Below the pieces are notes generated by a model. It was not told the origin of the DNA and made no database searches. It saw only the letters and a program-made list of their open reading frames with translations. A stretch of DNA of 64,000 nt from positions 5,394,001-5,458,000 of the forward strand of contig NZ_CP024608.1 of NCBI RefSeq assembly GCF_002752675.1, in the 5' to 3' direction. Below are positions 1 to 9,084 of this stretch, one piece after another. A program made the translations under genes and the position numbers. The stretch comes from Massilia violaceinigra. Lineage in GTDB: Bacteria; Pseudomonadota; Gammaproteobacteria; Burkholderiales; Burkholderiaceae_D. Within the stretch, counting starts at the first letter, position 1; each line of letters starts with the position of its first letter.

Positions 1-1158
1 CAGCACCAGGGCCCGATGAGCGCCGTGGCGCCGGGCTGGAAGCTGCGCGTGCTGCTGGCGCAGGCCCTGTTCTCGAACCCGGACATCCTGCTGCTCGACG
101 AGCCGACCAACAATCTGGACATCAACACGATTCGCTGGCTCGAAGACGTACTCAACGACCGCAATTCGACCATGGTCATCATTTCCCACGATCGCCACTT
201 CCTGAACCAGGTGTGCACGCACGTGGCCGACATGGATTACGGCACGCTCAAGGTGTACCCGGGCAATTACGACGAGTACATGTTCGCCTCGACCCAGGCG
301 CGCAACCAGCAACTGGCCAACAATGCCAAGGCCAAAGAAAAAGTCGCCGAGCTGCAAGACTTTGTGCGCCGCTTCGCCGCCAACAAATCCAAGGCGCGCC
401 AGGCAACATCGCGCGCCAAGCAGATCGACAAGATCAAGGTCGACGACATCAAGCCGTCGTCGCGCGCCTACCCGTTCGTGCGCTTCGAAGCCGAGAAGAA
501 ACTGCACCGCCTGGCGGTGGAAGTTGAAGGCATTTCCAAGAAATACGACCGTCAGCTGTTCAAGAATTTCAGCATCATGGTCGAAGCCGGCGAGCGCATC
601 GCGATCATCGGCGCCAACGGTGCCGGCAAAACCACCTTGCTGCGTTCGATCGGTTCCGAGCTGACCGGTTTGCAGCCGGACACGGGGCGCGTCAAGTGGG
701 CCGAGAATGCCAACGTCGGCTACATGCCGCAAGATCCGACCGAAGAATTCGCGACCGATGCGGTCCTGACCGACTGGATCGGCCAGTGGACCAAGGAAGG
801 CGACGACGACCAGGCTGTGCGTTCCATCCTCGGGCGCCTGCTGTTCGGCGGCGACGACGTGAAGAAATCGGTACGCGTGCTGTCCGGCGGTGAAAAAGGC
901 CGCATGATGTACGGCAAGCTGATGCTCGGCCGCCACAACGTCATGCTGCTCGACGAGCCGACCAACCACATGGACATGGAATCGATCGAGTCGCTGAACA
1001 TTGCGCTCGAAAAATATACCGGCACCCTGATTTTCGTCTCCCACGACCGCGAGTTCGTGTCCTCGCTGGCCAACCGCATCCTCGAAATCAAGGAAAACGA
1101 AATCGTCGACTTCCGCGGCAACTACGAAGATTACCTGACGAGCCAGGGTATCGACTAA
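1..1158 (+). CDS. ybiT: ABC-F family ATPase, YbiT-like (5' end outside window)
   Basis: The frame is open from base 1 with no start codon, so the gene begins upstream of the window. About 385 residues are visible of a family length near 530. The visible part starts at the degenerate signature of the first ABC domain ([10 protein letters not shown]), followed by Walker B ([10 protein letters not shown]) and the switch His (ISHDRH). A charged linker of about 80 residues follows, then a full second ABC domain with Walker A (GANGAGKTT), signature LSGGEKGR, Walker B (MLLDEPTNH) and a second ISHDRE-type switch. ABC-F proteins lack membrane segments and act on the ribosome; YbiT is a soluble translation-related ATPase. 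The degenerate first signature and the C-terminal GNYEDYL match YbiT closely by memory. It ends 123 bases before nadA and is probably a separate unit. Confidence 0.93.
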   Translation, partial: QHQGPMSAVAPGWKLRVLLAQALFSNPDILLLDEPTNNLDINTIRWLEDVLNDRNSTMVIISHDRHFLNQVCTHVADMDYGTLKVYPGNYDEYMFASTQARNQQLANNAKAKEKVAELQDFVRRFAANKSKARQATSRAKQIDKIKVDDIKPSSRAYPFVRFEAEKKLHRLAVEVEGISKKYDRQLFKNFSIMVEAGERIAIIGANGAGKTTLLRSIGSELTGLQPDTGRVKWAENANVGYMPQDPTEEFATDAVLTDWIGQWTKEGDDDQAVRSILGRLLFGGDDVKKSVRVLSGGEKGRMMYGKLMLGRHNVMLLDEPTNHMDMESIESLNIALEKYTGTLIFVSHDREFVSSLANRILEIKENEIVDFRGNYEDYLTSQGID

Positions 1159-1208
1159 GGCCGGGAGCGGGGCGCCCGGCGTCCCGTTCGGCTTTGTGGG
1201 GCAGGGCG

Positions 1209-1226
1209 GGCACCGAGGTGCCCGCG
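1209..1226. repeat. GC-rich inverted repeat between ybiT and nadA
   Basis: GGGCACC and GGTGCCC flank a short loop about 50 bases after the ybiT stop. There is no T-run after it on either strand, so it is at best a weak hairpin or a protein site. Confidence 0.3.
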
Positions 1227-1281
1227 CGCCATTTCACGGCCGCCTCCTGCAACGATTTCTCTCTTGTGAGATAGTACCGAC

Positions 1282-2415
1282 ATGAACATTCTCCCTATCA
1301 AAACCATTGAATACGAGCATCCTCAAGCCGGCCTGAGCTGCACCGCGCAAGCTTGGGCACGCACGCCGGCCGCGCCGTCCGCCGCCGAAAAAACGGCGCT
1401 CAAGGAACGCATCAAGCGCTTGCTGAAAGAACGCGAAGCGGTGCTCGTCGCCCACTATTACGTGGATGGCGACCTGCAGGACCTGGCAGAGGAAACCGGC
1501 GGCTGCGTCTCCGATTCGCTCGAAATGGCGCGCTTTGGCCGCGATCATCCGGCAAAAACGCTGGTGGTCGCCGGCGTGCGTTTCATGGGCGAGACCGCCA
1601 AGATCCTCAGCCCCGAAAAACGCATCCTGATGCCCGACCTCGACGCCACCTGTTCGCTCGACCTGGGTTGCCCGGCGGACGAATTCTCGGCTTTTTGCGA
1701 CGCCCATCCCGACCGCACCGTCGTGGTCTACGCCAACACCAGCGCCGCCGTCAAGGCGCGCGCCGACTGGATGGTGACCTCGTCCATCGGACTCGACATC
1801 GTGGCCCACCTGCATGCGCAGGGCAAGAAAATCCTGTGGGCACCGGACAAGCACCTCGGCTCCTACATTCAAAAGCAAACCGGCGCCGACATGCTGCTGT
1901 GGCAGGGCTCCTGCCTGGTGCACGACGAATTCAAGGGCGTCGAACTCGACTTGCTCAAAGCCGAGCATCCTGAAGCGAGGGTGCTGGTCCATCCGGAGTC
2001 GCCTGCCAACGTGGTCGCCCTGGCCGACGTGGTCGGCTCGACCACGCAACTGATCAACGCCGCCCAAACGATGGATGCAACGACCTTCATCGTTGCCACC
2101 GACAACGGCATCCTGCACAAGATGCGCGCCGCCGCGCCGGGCAAGCATTTCATCGAAGCACCAACCGCCGGCAACAGCGCCACCTGCAAGAGCTGCGCGC
2201 ACTGCCCATGGATGGCCATGAACGGCTTGCAGAACCTGGCCGACGTGTTAGAGAGCGGCAGCAACGAAATCCATGTCGATCCGCAAGTCGGCAAGGAAGC
2301 CGTGCGCGCCATCGACCGCATGCTCGACTTCGCCGCCGCGAAAAAAGCCAAAGCCTTGCCGACCAGCGCGTTGGCCAACGAAGCAACCCTGTTTTCCGGA
2401 GTGGGCCCAGCATGA
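1282..2415 (+). CDS. nadA: Quinolinate synthase NadA
   Basis: This 377-aa cytosolic [4Fe-4S] enzyme condenses iminoaspartate with dihydroxyacetone phosphate to give quinolinate in de novo NAD synthesis. Family motifs are present: [45 protein letters not shown] and [12 protein letters not shown]. The cysteines in GGCVSD, GSCLVH and the C-terminal CKSCAHC region fit the three cluster ligands. The ATG at 1282 gives the usual length, although no strong ribosome binding site precedes it. The stop codon overlaps the nadC start (ATGA), so the two genes are translationally coupled. The partner nadB lies 11 kb away on the other strand. Confidence 0.97.
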   Translation: MNILPIKTIEYEHPQAGLSCTAQAWARTPAAPSAAEKTALKERIKRLLKEREAVLVAHYYVDGDLQDLAEETGGCVSDSLEMARFGRDHPAKTLVVAGVRFMGETAKILSPEKRILMPDLDATCSLDLGCPADEFSAFCDAHPDRTVVVYANTSAAVKARADWMVTSSIGLDIVAHLHAQGKKILWAPDKHLGSYIQKQTGADMLLWQGSCLVHDEFKGVELDLLKAEHPEARVLVHPESPANVVALADVVGSTTQLINAAQTMDATTFIVATDNGILHKMRAAAPGKHFIEAPTAGNSATCKSCAHCPWMAMNGLQNLADVLESGSNEIHVDPQVGKEAVRAIDRMLDFAAAKKAKALPTSALANEATLFSGVGPA

Positions 2416-3278
2416 GCAATTTACGTAATCCTTACGCCGTTTTTGATGCGGCGCTGCAAACCGCCTTTGAATCGAACCTGCTGGCCGCCTTGCTCGAAGA
2501 CGTCGGCAGCGGCGACCTCACCGGCAAGCTCGTCCCCGACGACACCCGCGTGCGCGCCCGCGTGATCGTGCGCGAAGAAGCCGTGCTCTGCGGCGGACCG
2601 TGGTTTGAAGGCGTGATGCTGGCCCTCGATCCGAGCATCGAAGTCGACTGGCAATATGCCGAAGGCGACCTGATGAACGCCGGCAGCGTGGTCTGCACCA
2701 TCGAAGCGCCACCGCGCGCCTTGTTGACGGCCGAGCGCGCCGCGCTGAACTTCATGCAGTTGCTTTCCGGCGTAGCCACCGTCACGCGCAGTTACGTCGA
2801 GGTGGTCGAAGGCACGAAAGCGTCCATCCTCGACACGCGCAAGACCTTGCCGGGCCTGCGCCAGGCGCAAAAGTACGCGGTGCGGGTCGGCGGCGGCAAG
2901 AACCAGCGCATGGCCTTGTACGACGGCATCTTGATCAAGGAAAACCACATTGCCGCAGCCGGCGGCGTGGGCAAGGCACTGGCGGCGGCGCAGGCGCTGG
3001 ACGCCGGCGTATCGATCCAGATCGAAGTCGAAACCCTGGCTCAGTTGAGCGAAGCGCTCGAAGCCGGCGCCACGTCGGTCCTGCTCGATAATTTCGAGCT
3101 GGCCACGATGCGCCACGCGGTCGCGCTCAATGCGGGCCGTGCGCTGCTGGAAGCATCGGGCGGGGTGAATATGGATAGTGTGCGCGCGATCGCCGAAACG
3201 GGCGTGGACCGCATTTCCATCGGCAGCCTGACCAAGGACATCAAGGCCACCGATTTCTCGCTGCGGATTATTGACTGA
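2412..3278 (+). CDS. nadC: Nicotinate-nucleotide pyrophosphorylase NadC
   Basis: This 288-aa enzyme converts quinolinate and PRPP to nicotinate mononucleotide. The start at 2412 overlaps the nadA stop by four bases. The frame is open further upstream, but that stretch lies inside nadA and is not homologous. Family motifs: [10 protein letters not shown] near the N-terminus, [16 protein letters not shown], the [11 protein letters not shown] phosphoribosyl site, [26 protein letters not shown] and LLDNF, ending in ISIGSLTKD. The length is typical. Its 3' end overlaps the convergent lipocalin gene by 11 bases, and its apparent terminator lies inside that gene. Confidence 0.97.
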   Translation: MSNLRNPYAVFDAALQTAFESNLLAALLEDVGSGDLTGKLVPDDTRVRARVIVREEAVLCGGPWFEGVMLALDPSIEVDWQYAEGDLMNAGSVVCTIEAPPRALLTAERAALNFMQLLSGVATVTRSYVEVVEGTKASILDTRKTLPGLRQAQKYAVRVGGGKNQRMALYDGILIKENHIAAAGGVGKALAAAQALDAGVSIQIEVETLAQLSEALEAGATSVLLDNFELATMRHAVALNAGRALLEASGGVNMDSVRAIAETGVDRISIGSLTKDIKATDFSLRIID

Positions 3279-3792
3279 CCGGAGACTGGTCGACGTAAAT
3301 CAGTTTCGACGTATCGAAACCAAGCGCCTGGGCCTTAGCGACCAGGCGCTTTTTTGTTGCCTCATCCATTGTCGGCGTGCGCGACAGCAGCCAGAAATAC
3401 GATTTATCGGGGCCGCTGATCAGCGAATAACTGTAATTCTCGCGTTCCAGGTCGAAGACGATATACGATCCGTAAAAGGGACCGAAAAACGACACCTTCA
3501 GATAACCGACGTCGGGCTTCTCGACAAAGTACGCCTTGCCCTCCGACTGTTTCCATTCCTTTCTCTCGGCGTTATAGCCACGGTTGATGACCTTGATGCC
3601 GCCATCGTCGCGCAGGCTGTACTCGGCCGTCACCCGGCTCAAGCCGCGTTCGAACGAATGATCCAGCCGCGCGATTTCGTACCATTTGCCGAGATATTTC
3701 GCGGACTCGAAACTGGCCACCGGTTCAACGTCCGCCGGCTTGGAAACACAGCCGGCGAGCAGGAACGCCATTATGACGAACAATGTTTTCAT
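3268..3792 (-). CDS. blc: Outer-membrane lipocalin lipoprotein, Blc-like
   Basis: A 174-aa product with a lipoprotein signal: MKTLFVIMAF then LLAGC, cysteine at residue 14. It matches the bacterial lipocalin Blc, with the GKWYEIARLDHSFERGL motif of the first strand, followed by the alternating beta pattern of a lipocalin barrel and LSRTPTMDEA near the end. Blc-type lipocalins sit in the outer membrane and bind lipids or lysophospholipids. The start at 3792 is chosen because it begins directly at the signal peptide; an upstream in-frame extension has no such signal. It follows the iron operon on the same strand with a 69-base gap and may have its own promoter. Confidence 0.88.
   Translation of the reverse strand: MKTLFVIMAFLLAGCVSKPADVEPVASFESAKYLGKWYEIARLDHSFERGLSRVTAEYSLRDDGGIKVINRGYNAERKEWKQSEGKAYFVEKPDVGYLKVSFFGPFYGSYIVFDLERENYSYSLISGPDKSYFWLLSRTPTMDEATKKRLVAKAQALGFDTSKLIYVDQSPVSQ
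3322..3355 (+). terminator. Intrinsic terminator of nadA-nadC, inside the lipocalin coding region
   Basis: A 10-bp perfect stem (AAGCGCCTGG at 3322-3331, CCAGGCGCTT at 3342-3351) closes a 10-base loop, with a run of T extending to 3355. It sits 44 bases after the nadC stop. The T-run is only on the + strand side, so it should stop nadC transcripts and not the lipocalin transcript. Confidence 0.85.
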
Positions 3793-3861
3793 GATGAACT
3801 CCGCACTAAAAATGTCGAGTTCGATTGTAGCCCACAGGGTGGCGCGCACCTTGCGCGATTG

Positions 3862-4218
3862 CTAAGCGAAACCGCCCAACACGAAGGCGATTGCGCCGAC
3901 CACGCCTGCCGCCTGGGCCAGACGCGCGACCCGCTGCGGCGCGTACGTCAGCAACATCATCAGCGCCAGTGCCGCCGCGGTCATCCCGCCCAGCCAGATC
4001 AGCGGCCCGTGGCCGCCGCCGCCCTTGAGCACCGCGGCCGCAAACGCCAGCACCAGCGCACCCGCGCCAGCTGCCTGCAAACGCCGCCGCAACGCCGGCG
4101 GCGCTTCCTGCCCGCGTCCATGCATGTCGGCGTAATGCCGCTGCATCGCCACGCTCAGCGCCCCGAAACCGGCGTAACTGAGCCCGAACACCGCAACGAG
4201 ATAAAACACGCCGCTCAT
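3862..4218 (-). CDS. DUF3325 family small membrane protein
   Basis: A 118-aa protein with about three or four hydrophobic helices, resembling DUF3325 by pattern. These proteins usually travel with PepSY and DUF3649 proteins beside siderophore receptors, as here. The start overlaps the stop of the PepSY gene by four bases (ATGA). Its biochemical role is unknown; context suggests a subunit or accessory of an inner-membrane step in ferric-siderophore use. It is the last gene of the iron operon. Confidence 0.8.
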   Translation of the reverse strand: MSGVFYLVAVFGLSYAGFGALSVAMQRHYADMHGRGQEAPPALRRRLQAAGAGALVLAFAAAVLKGGGGHGPLIWLGGMTAAALALMMLLTYAPQRVARLAQAAGVVGAIAFVLGGFA

Positions 4219-5831
4219 GATGCCGCTCCGATTCCGGCGCTTACCGCCGGCGCCTTGACTTCATTGGTCTTCACCTTGCCCCGGCCCAGCCGCAGCGCGC
4301 CGTAACCGAGCAGCAGCCCCAGTGCCAGCACCGTGATGTCAAACCACGCTACCGCGCTCGGGCCGTTCTGCATGGTCACGCCGAGGTGCGATGACGTCGT
4401 CAACACATTGAGCAGCGGGATCGCGCCAAACAGGAACGCTCCGGCAGCGAGCTGCAAGCGCCACATGGCACGGTCAGGCTTCACCTGCGCCAGCAGCGCC
4501 GCTGCGCCCCAGGCGGCAAAGAACACCGCAATCTCGTTTTCCGCCCGCTTTTCCATCACGGCCGGCAGCAGGCGATTGGCCCAGAAGTAGCAGGCAAAGG
4601 CGATCGGCAAACCCGCCACCGCTCCGATGTTCAACGCCTCCGCCAGGCGCGTGCCGACACCGATGGATGCACCGGCCTTGAGCGCCTTGGCCTGCGTCTG
4701 CCGGCTCTTGACCGCCCACAGAATCGCGCCGGTCGCCACCATGGCATAACCGGCCAGCCCGGAAAGGAAGAACAAGGCGCGCAGCAGCGGCTCGGCAAAG
4801 CGCGCCACGTGCAGGCCGTACATCACCCCGTGGGTGGCGGCCGGCGGCGCCAGCTGGTCGCCCGCGCTGGCCAGCAGCGCGCCATTGACGCCGTCGAACT
4901 GCATCGCCGGCTGCTTGTACGACAGCTCGCGGCCGCCCGCGCGCGTGACCGCGATGCTGGCATTGGCGTGGTTCGGATGATTGACCGTGATCGAGCCGGC
5001 GTGGCTGCCGGCCCAATGGCGTTCGGCCTGTTCCAGCATCGGCCGCAGCGGCGCCATCACGGCCGCTTCACCCGGCTTTTTGGCAGGCTTGCCGGCGCTC
5101 GGGAAGACTTCTTCGGTAAATTTATCGCGGTCGCCCTTGTACGCCACCTGGGCGGCGCCCGGCATGTACATGAACATCAGGGTTACAAGGCCTGTGTAGG
5201 TGATCATCAGGTGAAACGGCAGTGCCAGCACCGCGGTGGCGTTGTGGGCATCGAGCCAGGAACGCTGTCCCTTGTTGGGCCGGAACGTGAAAAAGTCCTT
5301 GAAGATGCGCTTGTGCGTGATCACGCCACTGATGATCGACACCAGCATGAACATGGCGCAAAAGCCCACGATCCAGCGCGCCGTCAGCGGCGGCATGTAG
5401 TGCAGGTCGAAGTGCAGGCGGTAGATGAATTCTCCGCCACGGGTGTCGCGTGGCTCCGCCATGGCCGCGCCGGTGAGCGGATCGATCAGGGCCGTCTGCA
5501 GCCGCTGGCGTTTGCGCGGCGCGCCCTCGGGCGGCGGGGGCGCGGTCCAGGCGATGCGCACGGCGCCCCGGCGCTCGGTCGGCAGGTTGATGAACCAGCG
5601 CTGCGCGTCCGGCGCGCGCTGCTGCAGCGCCTTGACGGCCATGTCGGCGGCATCGACGCTGCCGGCCTTGTGCGCGGCCGCGCCATGCAGTTCCGGCTCC
5701 ATCCACAAGGTGATTTCTTCCTGGTAGTAGCTGGCGGTGCCGCCGGCGAAGATCAGCAGCAGTACCCAGCAGACCAGGAGGCCCGACCAGGTATGCAGCC
5801 AGGCCATGGACTGGCGAAGATTTTCTTTCAT
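4215..5831 (-). CDS. PepSY-associated transmembrane protein (PiuB-like, siderophore-iron reduction candidate)
   Basis: A 538-aa integral membrane protein. The N-terminus (SMAWLHTWSGLLVCWVLLLIF) carries the first helix with the family His. A large periplasmic PepSY-like segment follows, then helices near residues 140-165, 200-225 and 350-375, and several in the C-terminal third. PepSY-TM/PiuB proteins occur in Fur-controlled operons and are proposed to reduce ferric siderophores at the inner membrane. It overlaps both neighbours by four bases, which supports coupled translation. The exact substrate cannot be read from sequence. Confidence 0.85.
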   Translation of the reverse strand: MKENLRQSMAWLHTWSGLLVCWVLLLIFAGGTASYYQEEITLWMEPELHGAAAHKAGSVDAADMAVKALQQRAPDAQRWFINLPTERRGAVRIAWTAPPPPEGAPRKRQRLQTALIDPLTGAAMAEPRDTRGGEFIYRLHFDLHYMPPLTARWIVGFCAMFMLVSIISGVITHKRIFKDFFTFRPNKGQRSWLDAHNATAVLALPFHLMITYTGLVTLMFMYMPGAAQVAYKGDRDKFTEEVFPSAGKPAKKPGEAAVMAPLRPMLEQAERHWAGSHAGSITVNHPNHANASIAVTRAGGRELSYKQPAMQFDGVNGALLASAGDQLAPPAATHGVMYGLHVARFAEPLLRALFFLSGLAGYAMVATGAILWAVKSRQTQAKALKAGASIGVGTRLAEALNIGAVAGLPIAFACYFWANRLLPAVMEKRAENEIAVFFAAWGAAALLAQVKPDRAMWRLQLAAGAFLFGAIPLLNVLTTSSHLGVTMQNGPSAVAWFDITVLALGLLLGYGALRLGRGKVKTNEVKAPAVSAGIGAAS

Positions 5832-6133
5832 GGGACGTTCCGGTACAGAAGATAGACGATGGCGGCCATGCCTGCCGCCGGCAGCAGCATGCCAAGCCAG
5901 GCGCGCGCGGCGCTGCGGGCGGCGAACACCCAGATTACGGCGCCGGCGTAGATGGCAAACGACGCCAGGGTCGCCGCGATGACGGCGTCCGCGCGTCCGG
6001 TACCCAGCACGCGCGGCAGCAGCAGCGCAAGCAGGGCGCTGGCCGCCGCCGCCAGCAGGTAGCCGCCGAGGATGGCGGCCAGCGCGCGCGAGCCCACGCC
6101 TAGCCGGTAAGCGAGAGGGGCGGACAGGCGCAT
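5828..6133 (-). CDS. DUF3649 family membrane protein, iron-operon accessory
   Basis: A 101-aa protein of about three hydrophobic helices, starting MRLSAPLAYRLGVGSRALAA. The start at 6133 lies one base after the DUF4198 stop; the frame is open further upstream but only inside that gene. DUF3649 proteins are small inner-membrane proteins annotated as iron-transport related from their neighbours. Here it sits between DUF4198 and PepSY genes with overlapping ends, in the order seen in other Burkholderiales siderophore operons. Function beyond this is not known. Confidence 0.78.
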   Translation of the reverse strand: MRLSAPLAYRLGVGSRALAAILGGYLLAAAASALLALLLPRVLGTGRADAVIAATLASFAIYAGAVIWVFAARSAARAWLGMLLPAAGMAAIVYLLYRNVP

Positions 6134-6134
6134 G

Positions 6135-6863
6135 TTACGGCGTAATGACGTTGGGTTTGGCCGCTGGCGGCGCCGCGATGGCAGTCGCGCCAACCGTTTG
6201 GACCATGCTCATGGTGGTCACGTAGGTGGCCACGTCGTACGGTTTGCCGTCGCGCTGGCCCGCGGTTTTGTCGGTGTGGTGCGCTTCGAGCACATAGGTG
6301 CCTTTCCATGGCATGCTGAAGTTGACCATGCCTTCTTCATCGCTTTTCGCTTCCTTGGCCCAACCCGATTGCGCCACCGCGGCGACCTTGGTTTTCGCCA
6401 GCGGCTTGCCCTGGTAGCTCAGCTGGAACTGGCCGGCTTTGCCGGTCGGGATGATGTCGAGCGTCAGGCGCGCCTGCTGCGCGGCGCTGCCGTTGACCAG
6501 CCGCGCGGCCGGGGTCCAGATCGAACGCACCACGGTGTCGCCGGTCTTTTTTTCAATGGCCGGGTAGCTCGCTTCTTCGGCCACGATGCTCTGGCCTTCG
6601 GCGGCGCGCGCCGACAGCACGAACGCACCGGCGGTTTTGTCCAGTTTCAGCTTGCGGTCGGCGCCGGCGCCGATCAGCGTGGCGGTCGGCGCGACAAACT
6701 TGTCGAGCAGGCCGGGCGAGGCTTCGCGCAGGTTGTCGCCAAATTCGCCGAAGTAGACGGCGGCGGTCTTGCCATCCTGTTCGATCCAGATCTGGTGCGC
6801 ATTCGCGCTGGCAAAGGCGCCGCACAGCAGCGTGGCGAGGAGGGTGGTTGCGAGGTTTTTCAT
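6135..6863 (-). CDS. DUF4198 periplasmic protein
   Basis: A 242-aa secreted protein with a signal peptide (MKNLATTLLATLLCGAFASANA, cleavage near residue 22) followed by HQIWIEQ, the usual mature start of DUF4198. The C-terminal half reads as a beta-sandwich of the kind used for metal handling (GMVNFSMPWKGTYVLEAHH, with several His). DUF4198 proteins are found beside metal transporters and TonB receptors. It begins 18 bases after the receptor stop. A role in periplasmic iron or siderophore binding is inferred from context only. Confidence 0.82.
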   Translation of the reverse strand: MKNLATTLLATLLCGAFASANAHQIWIEQDGKTAAVYFGEFGDNLREASPGLLDKFVAPTATLIGAGADRKLKLDKTAGAFVLSARAAEGQSIVAEEASYPAIEKKTGDTVVRSIWTPAARLVNGSAAQQARLTLDIIPTGKAGQFQLSYQGKPLAKTKVAAVAQSGWAKEAKSDEEGMVNFSMPWKGTYVLEAHHTDKTAGQRDGKPYDVATYVTTMSMVQTVGATAIAAPPAAKPNVITP

Positions 6864-6881
6864 GGAGTGTCCTTGTTGTGA

Positions 6882-9074
6882 TTAATATTGATAGCGCAGA
6901 TTCGCCGATACCGAACGCGGCTCGCCGTAATAGCCGCCGTTGTAGAACCCCACCTTGCGGTAGTAGGTCTTGTCGAGCAGGTTGTTGATATTGACGCTGG
7001 CCGAAAGCTGGCTCGTGATCTGGTAGCGGCCCATCAGGTTAAGCAGCGTGTACGCGGCCTGGCTGGTGCGCACCTTGCCGGCCGGCCCGGTGGCCGTGGT
7101 GTAGATTTCGCTCTGCCAGTTCACGCCACCGCCCACGGTCACATCGCGCCATTCGCCCGGCAGGCGCCAGGTGGTGCTGATGCGTACCATGTCGCGCGGC
7201 TGGATCGTATTGATCACTACACCCTTGGCGTTGCGCGACGTGCTGCGCGTGGCGCCGGCCGAAAGCTGCCAGCCCGGCATCGGCGTGCCCGATACTTCGG
7301 CTTCCACGCCCCGGCTTTTGGTGCCTTTGCCGGTCGAGACGTACGGGCGGGTGCCGTCGGGCAGGGAGCACGCCCAGTGGCACCGAGCTGTCATCCTCGC
7401 CAAGATTGTCCTGTTTGGCCTCGAACACGGCGACGGCGGCGTTCAGGCGGCCGCCGAAAAATTCGGCCTTGACGCCGGCTTCCACGTTGCTGCCGGTGAC
7501 CGGGTCGAGGAAGTTGTTGTCCTTGTCCTTGTAGTTCTGCGGCTTGAACAAATCGCTGTAGCTGGCGTACAGCGAGGCAGTCGGCGCCAGGTCGAACACC
7601 ACGCCGGCGTACGGGGTGAGCACGTCCTTCGACGCGTAGCGCCCGGTGGCGTTCACGAAGTCGCCGCTGGTGTTGAAGTTGTCGGTGCGGGTCTTCCAGG
7701 TGCTCAGGCGCGCGCCGGCGATCACCTGCAGCGGGTCGGCCAGGCGCAGGCGCGCCGCCAGGTAGGCGCCCGACTGCTCCGTGACCGCCGCCGCGCTGGC
7801 GCCCGTGCGCCAGCTGACCGGCTGCGGCACCTTGCCGGTCCAGTTGCGGAAGTCGGGAATCACCAGCGGGAACGGCAGCGGGGTTTCGGTGGCGATGGCC
7901 GGGGTCACGTCTTCGCGGCGCCAGCCGTTCCAGCCGGCCACCAGCTCGTGCTTGCGCCCGAACAGATTGAAGGCGCCGGTCGCGTACAGGTCCAGGTTCT
8001 CCTGCGTTTCTTCGTACGGGAAGGTGCCGTTCCACACGGCCAGCCCCGTACCGTCGCGGTTCGGGTAGCCGCTGCCGCCGTAGAACAGCGCGCCTTCGGA
8101 GGTCGAATCGAGCCGGTTGTACGAAACCTTCACCTTCCAGTCGTCGTTGATGCGATGTTCGAGGTTGGCGTACACATTGCGGTAGGTGCGTTCCCAGCTG
8201 CTCCATTCGGCCGCCGCGTTGAAGGAACGGGGCAGGTTGGCCGGCGTGCCGTCGCTGAAGAACAGCGGCGTGGTGCCCCAGGTCGTGCCTTTCGGCGTGT
8301 TGTGCTGGTAGTCGGCGCCCACGGTCAGCAGACTGTCCTTGCCCAGGTCCGCTTCGACCAGCACGCCGCCGACGATCTTGCGCTCCTTGTACAGGTCCAG
8401 GTGCGAATGGCGGTTCTGCACAACGCCGATGGCGCGTCCGCGCACGCTGCCCGATGCGTTCAGGGCCGCTGAAATATCGGCCTCCACGCGCCGCATGTCC
8501 CATGAACCGACACCGACCGAGGCCGAGCCGCTCAATTCGCGCGTGGGGCGCTTGTGCACCATGTTGATCGTGGCCGACGGGTCGCCCGCGCCGGTCACCA
8601 GGCCCGTGGCGCCGCGCACCACTTCGATGCGGTCGTACAGGGCGGTGTCGAACAGGGCGCTGTTGCCCGAGCTGTAGTTGGCGGCCACGCCGTCGACCTG
8701 GAAGTTACTGACCGTGAAACCGCGCGACGAAAAGCTGGTGCGTTCGCTGTCGTTTTCCTGCACCGTGATGCCGGGCGTTTGCACCAGCACATCGGCGATG
8801 CTGGTCAGGTTCATGTCTTCCATGCGCTGGCGCGTGATGACGGTGACCGACTGCGGCGTTTCGCGCAGCGACAGCTTGAAGCGCGTGGCGGTACTGACGG
8901 CGCGCGCGCCGTAGGATGTGCTGTCGTCCTGCTTGTCGGCGCGGATTTCGACCACGCTCACCGGTGCCGCTTCGTCGAGCGGGGCGTCGGGGGCGCGGCG
9001 CGGGCCACGCCCGCCATCGAGAAAAGCAGTGCCGAGCGGACGGCCAGCGCGAGGGGATGTAAGGTCATGTTCAT
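6882..9074 (-). pseudogene. TonB-dependent siderophore receptor, disrupted by two frame breaks
   Basis: Most of a FpvA/FhuE-type receptor of about 730 aa is present, but it needs two frame changes. A start at 9074 gives a good signal peptide (MNMTLHPLALAVRSALLFSM then GVARA), yet this frame stops after about 38 codons. The receptor body is in another frame from the C5/G5 run at 8989-8993, and contains the TonB box region (PVSVVEI), plug (RETPQSVTVITRQRMED, VEVVRGATGL) and barrel. A second break near 7365-7378 moves the last ~160 residues to a third stretch (RPYVSTGKGTKSRGVEAE to the terminal RYQY). A GTG start at 9078 would avoid the first break but lacks a signal peptide. Both breaks are single-base type at G/C runs, so assembly error is as likely as decay. 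It follows the intact receptor by about 10 bases. Confidence 0.8.
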
Positions 9075-9084
9075 TCACGGGTAC

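Noticed and set aside
8989..8993. Phase-variable homopolymer switch in the second siderophore receptor
   Set aside because: A run of five is short for slippage switching, and a second break exists in the same gene, so error or decay is more likely.
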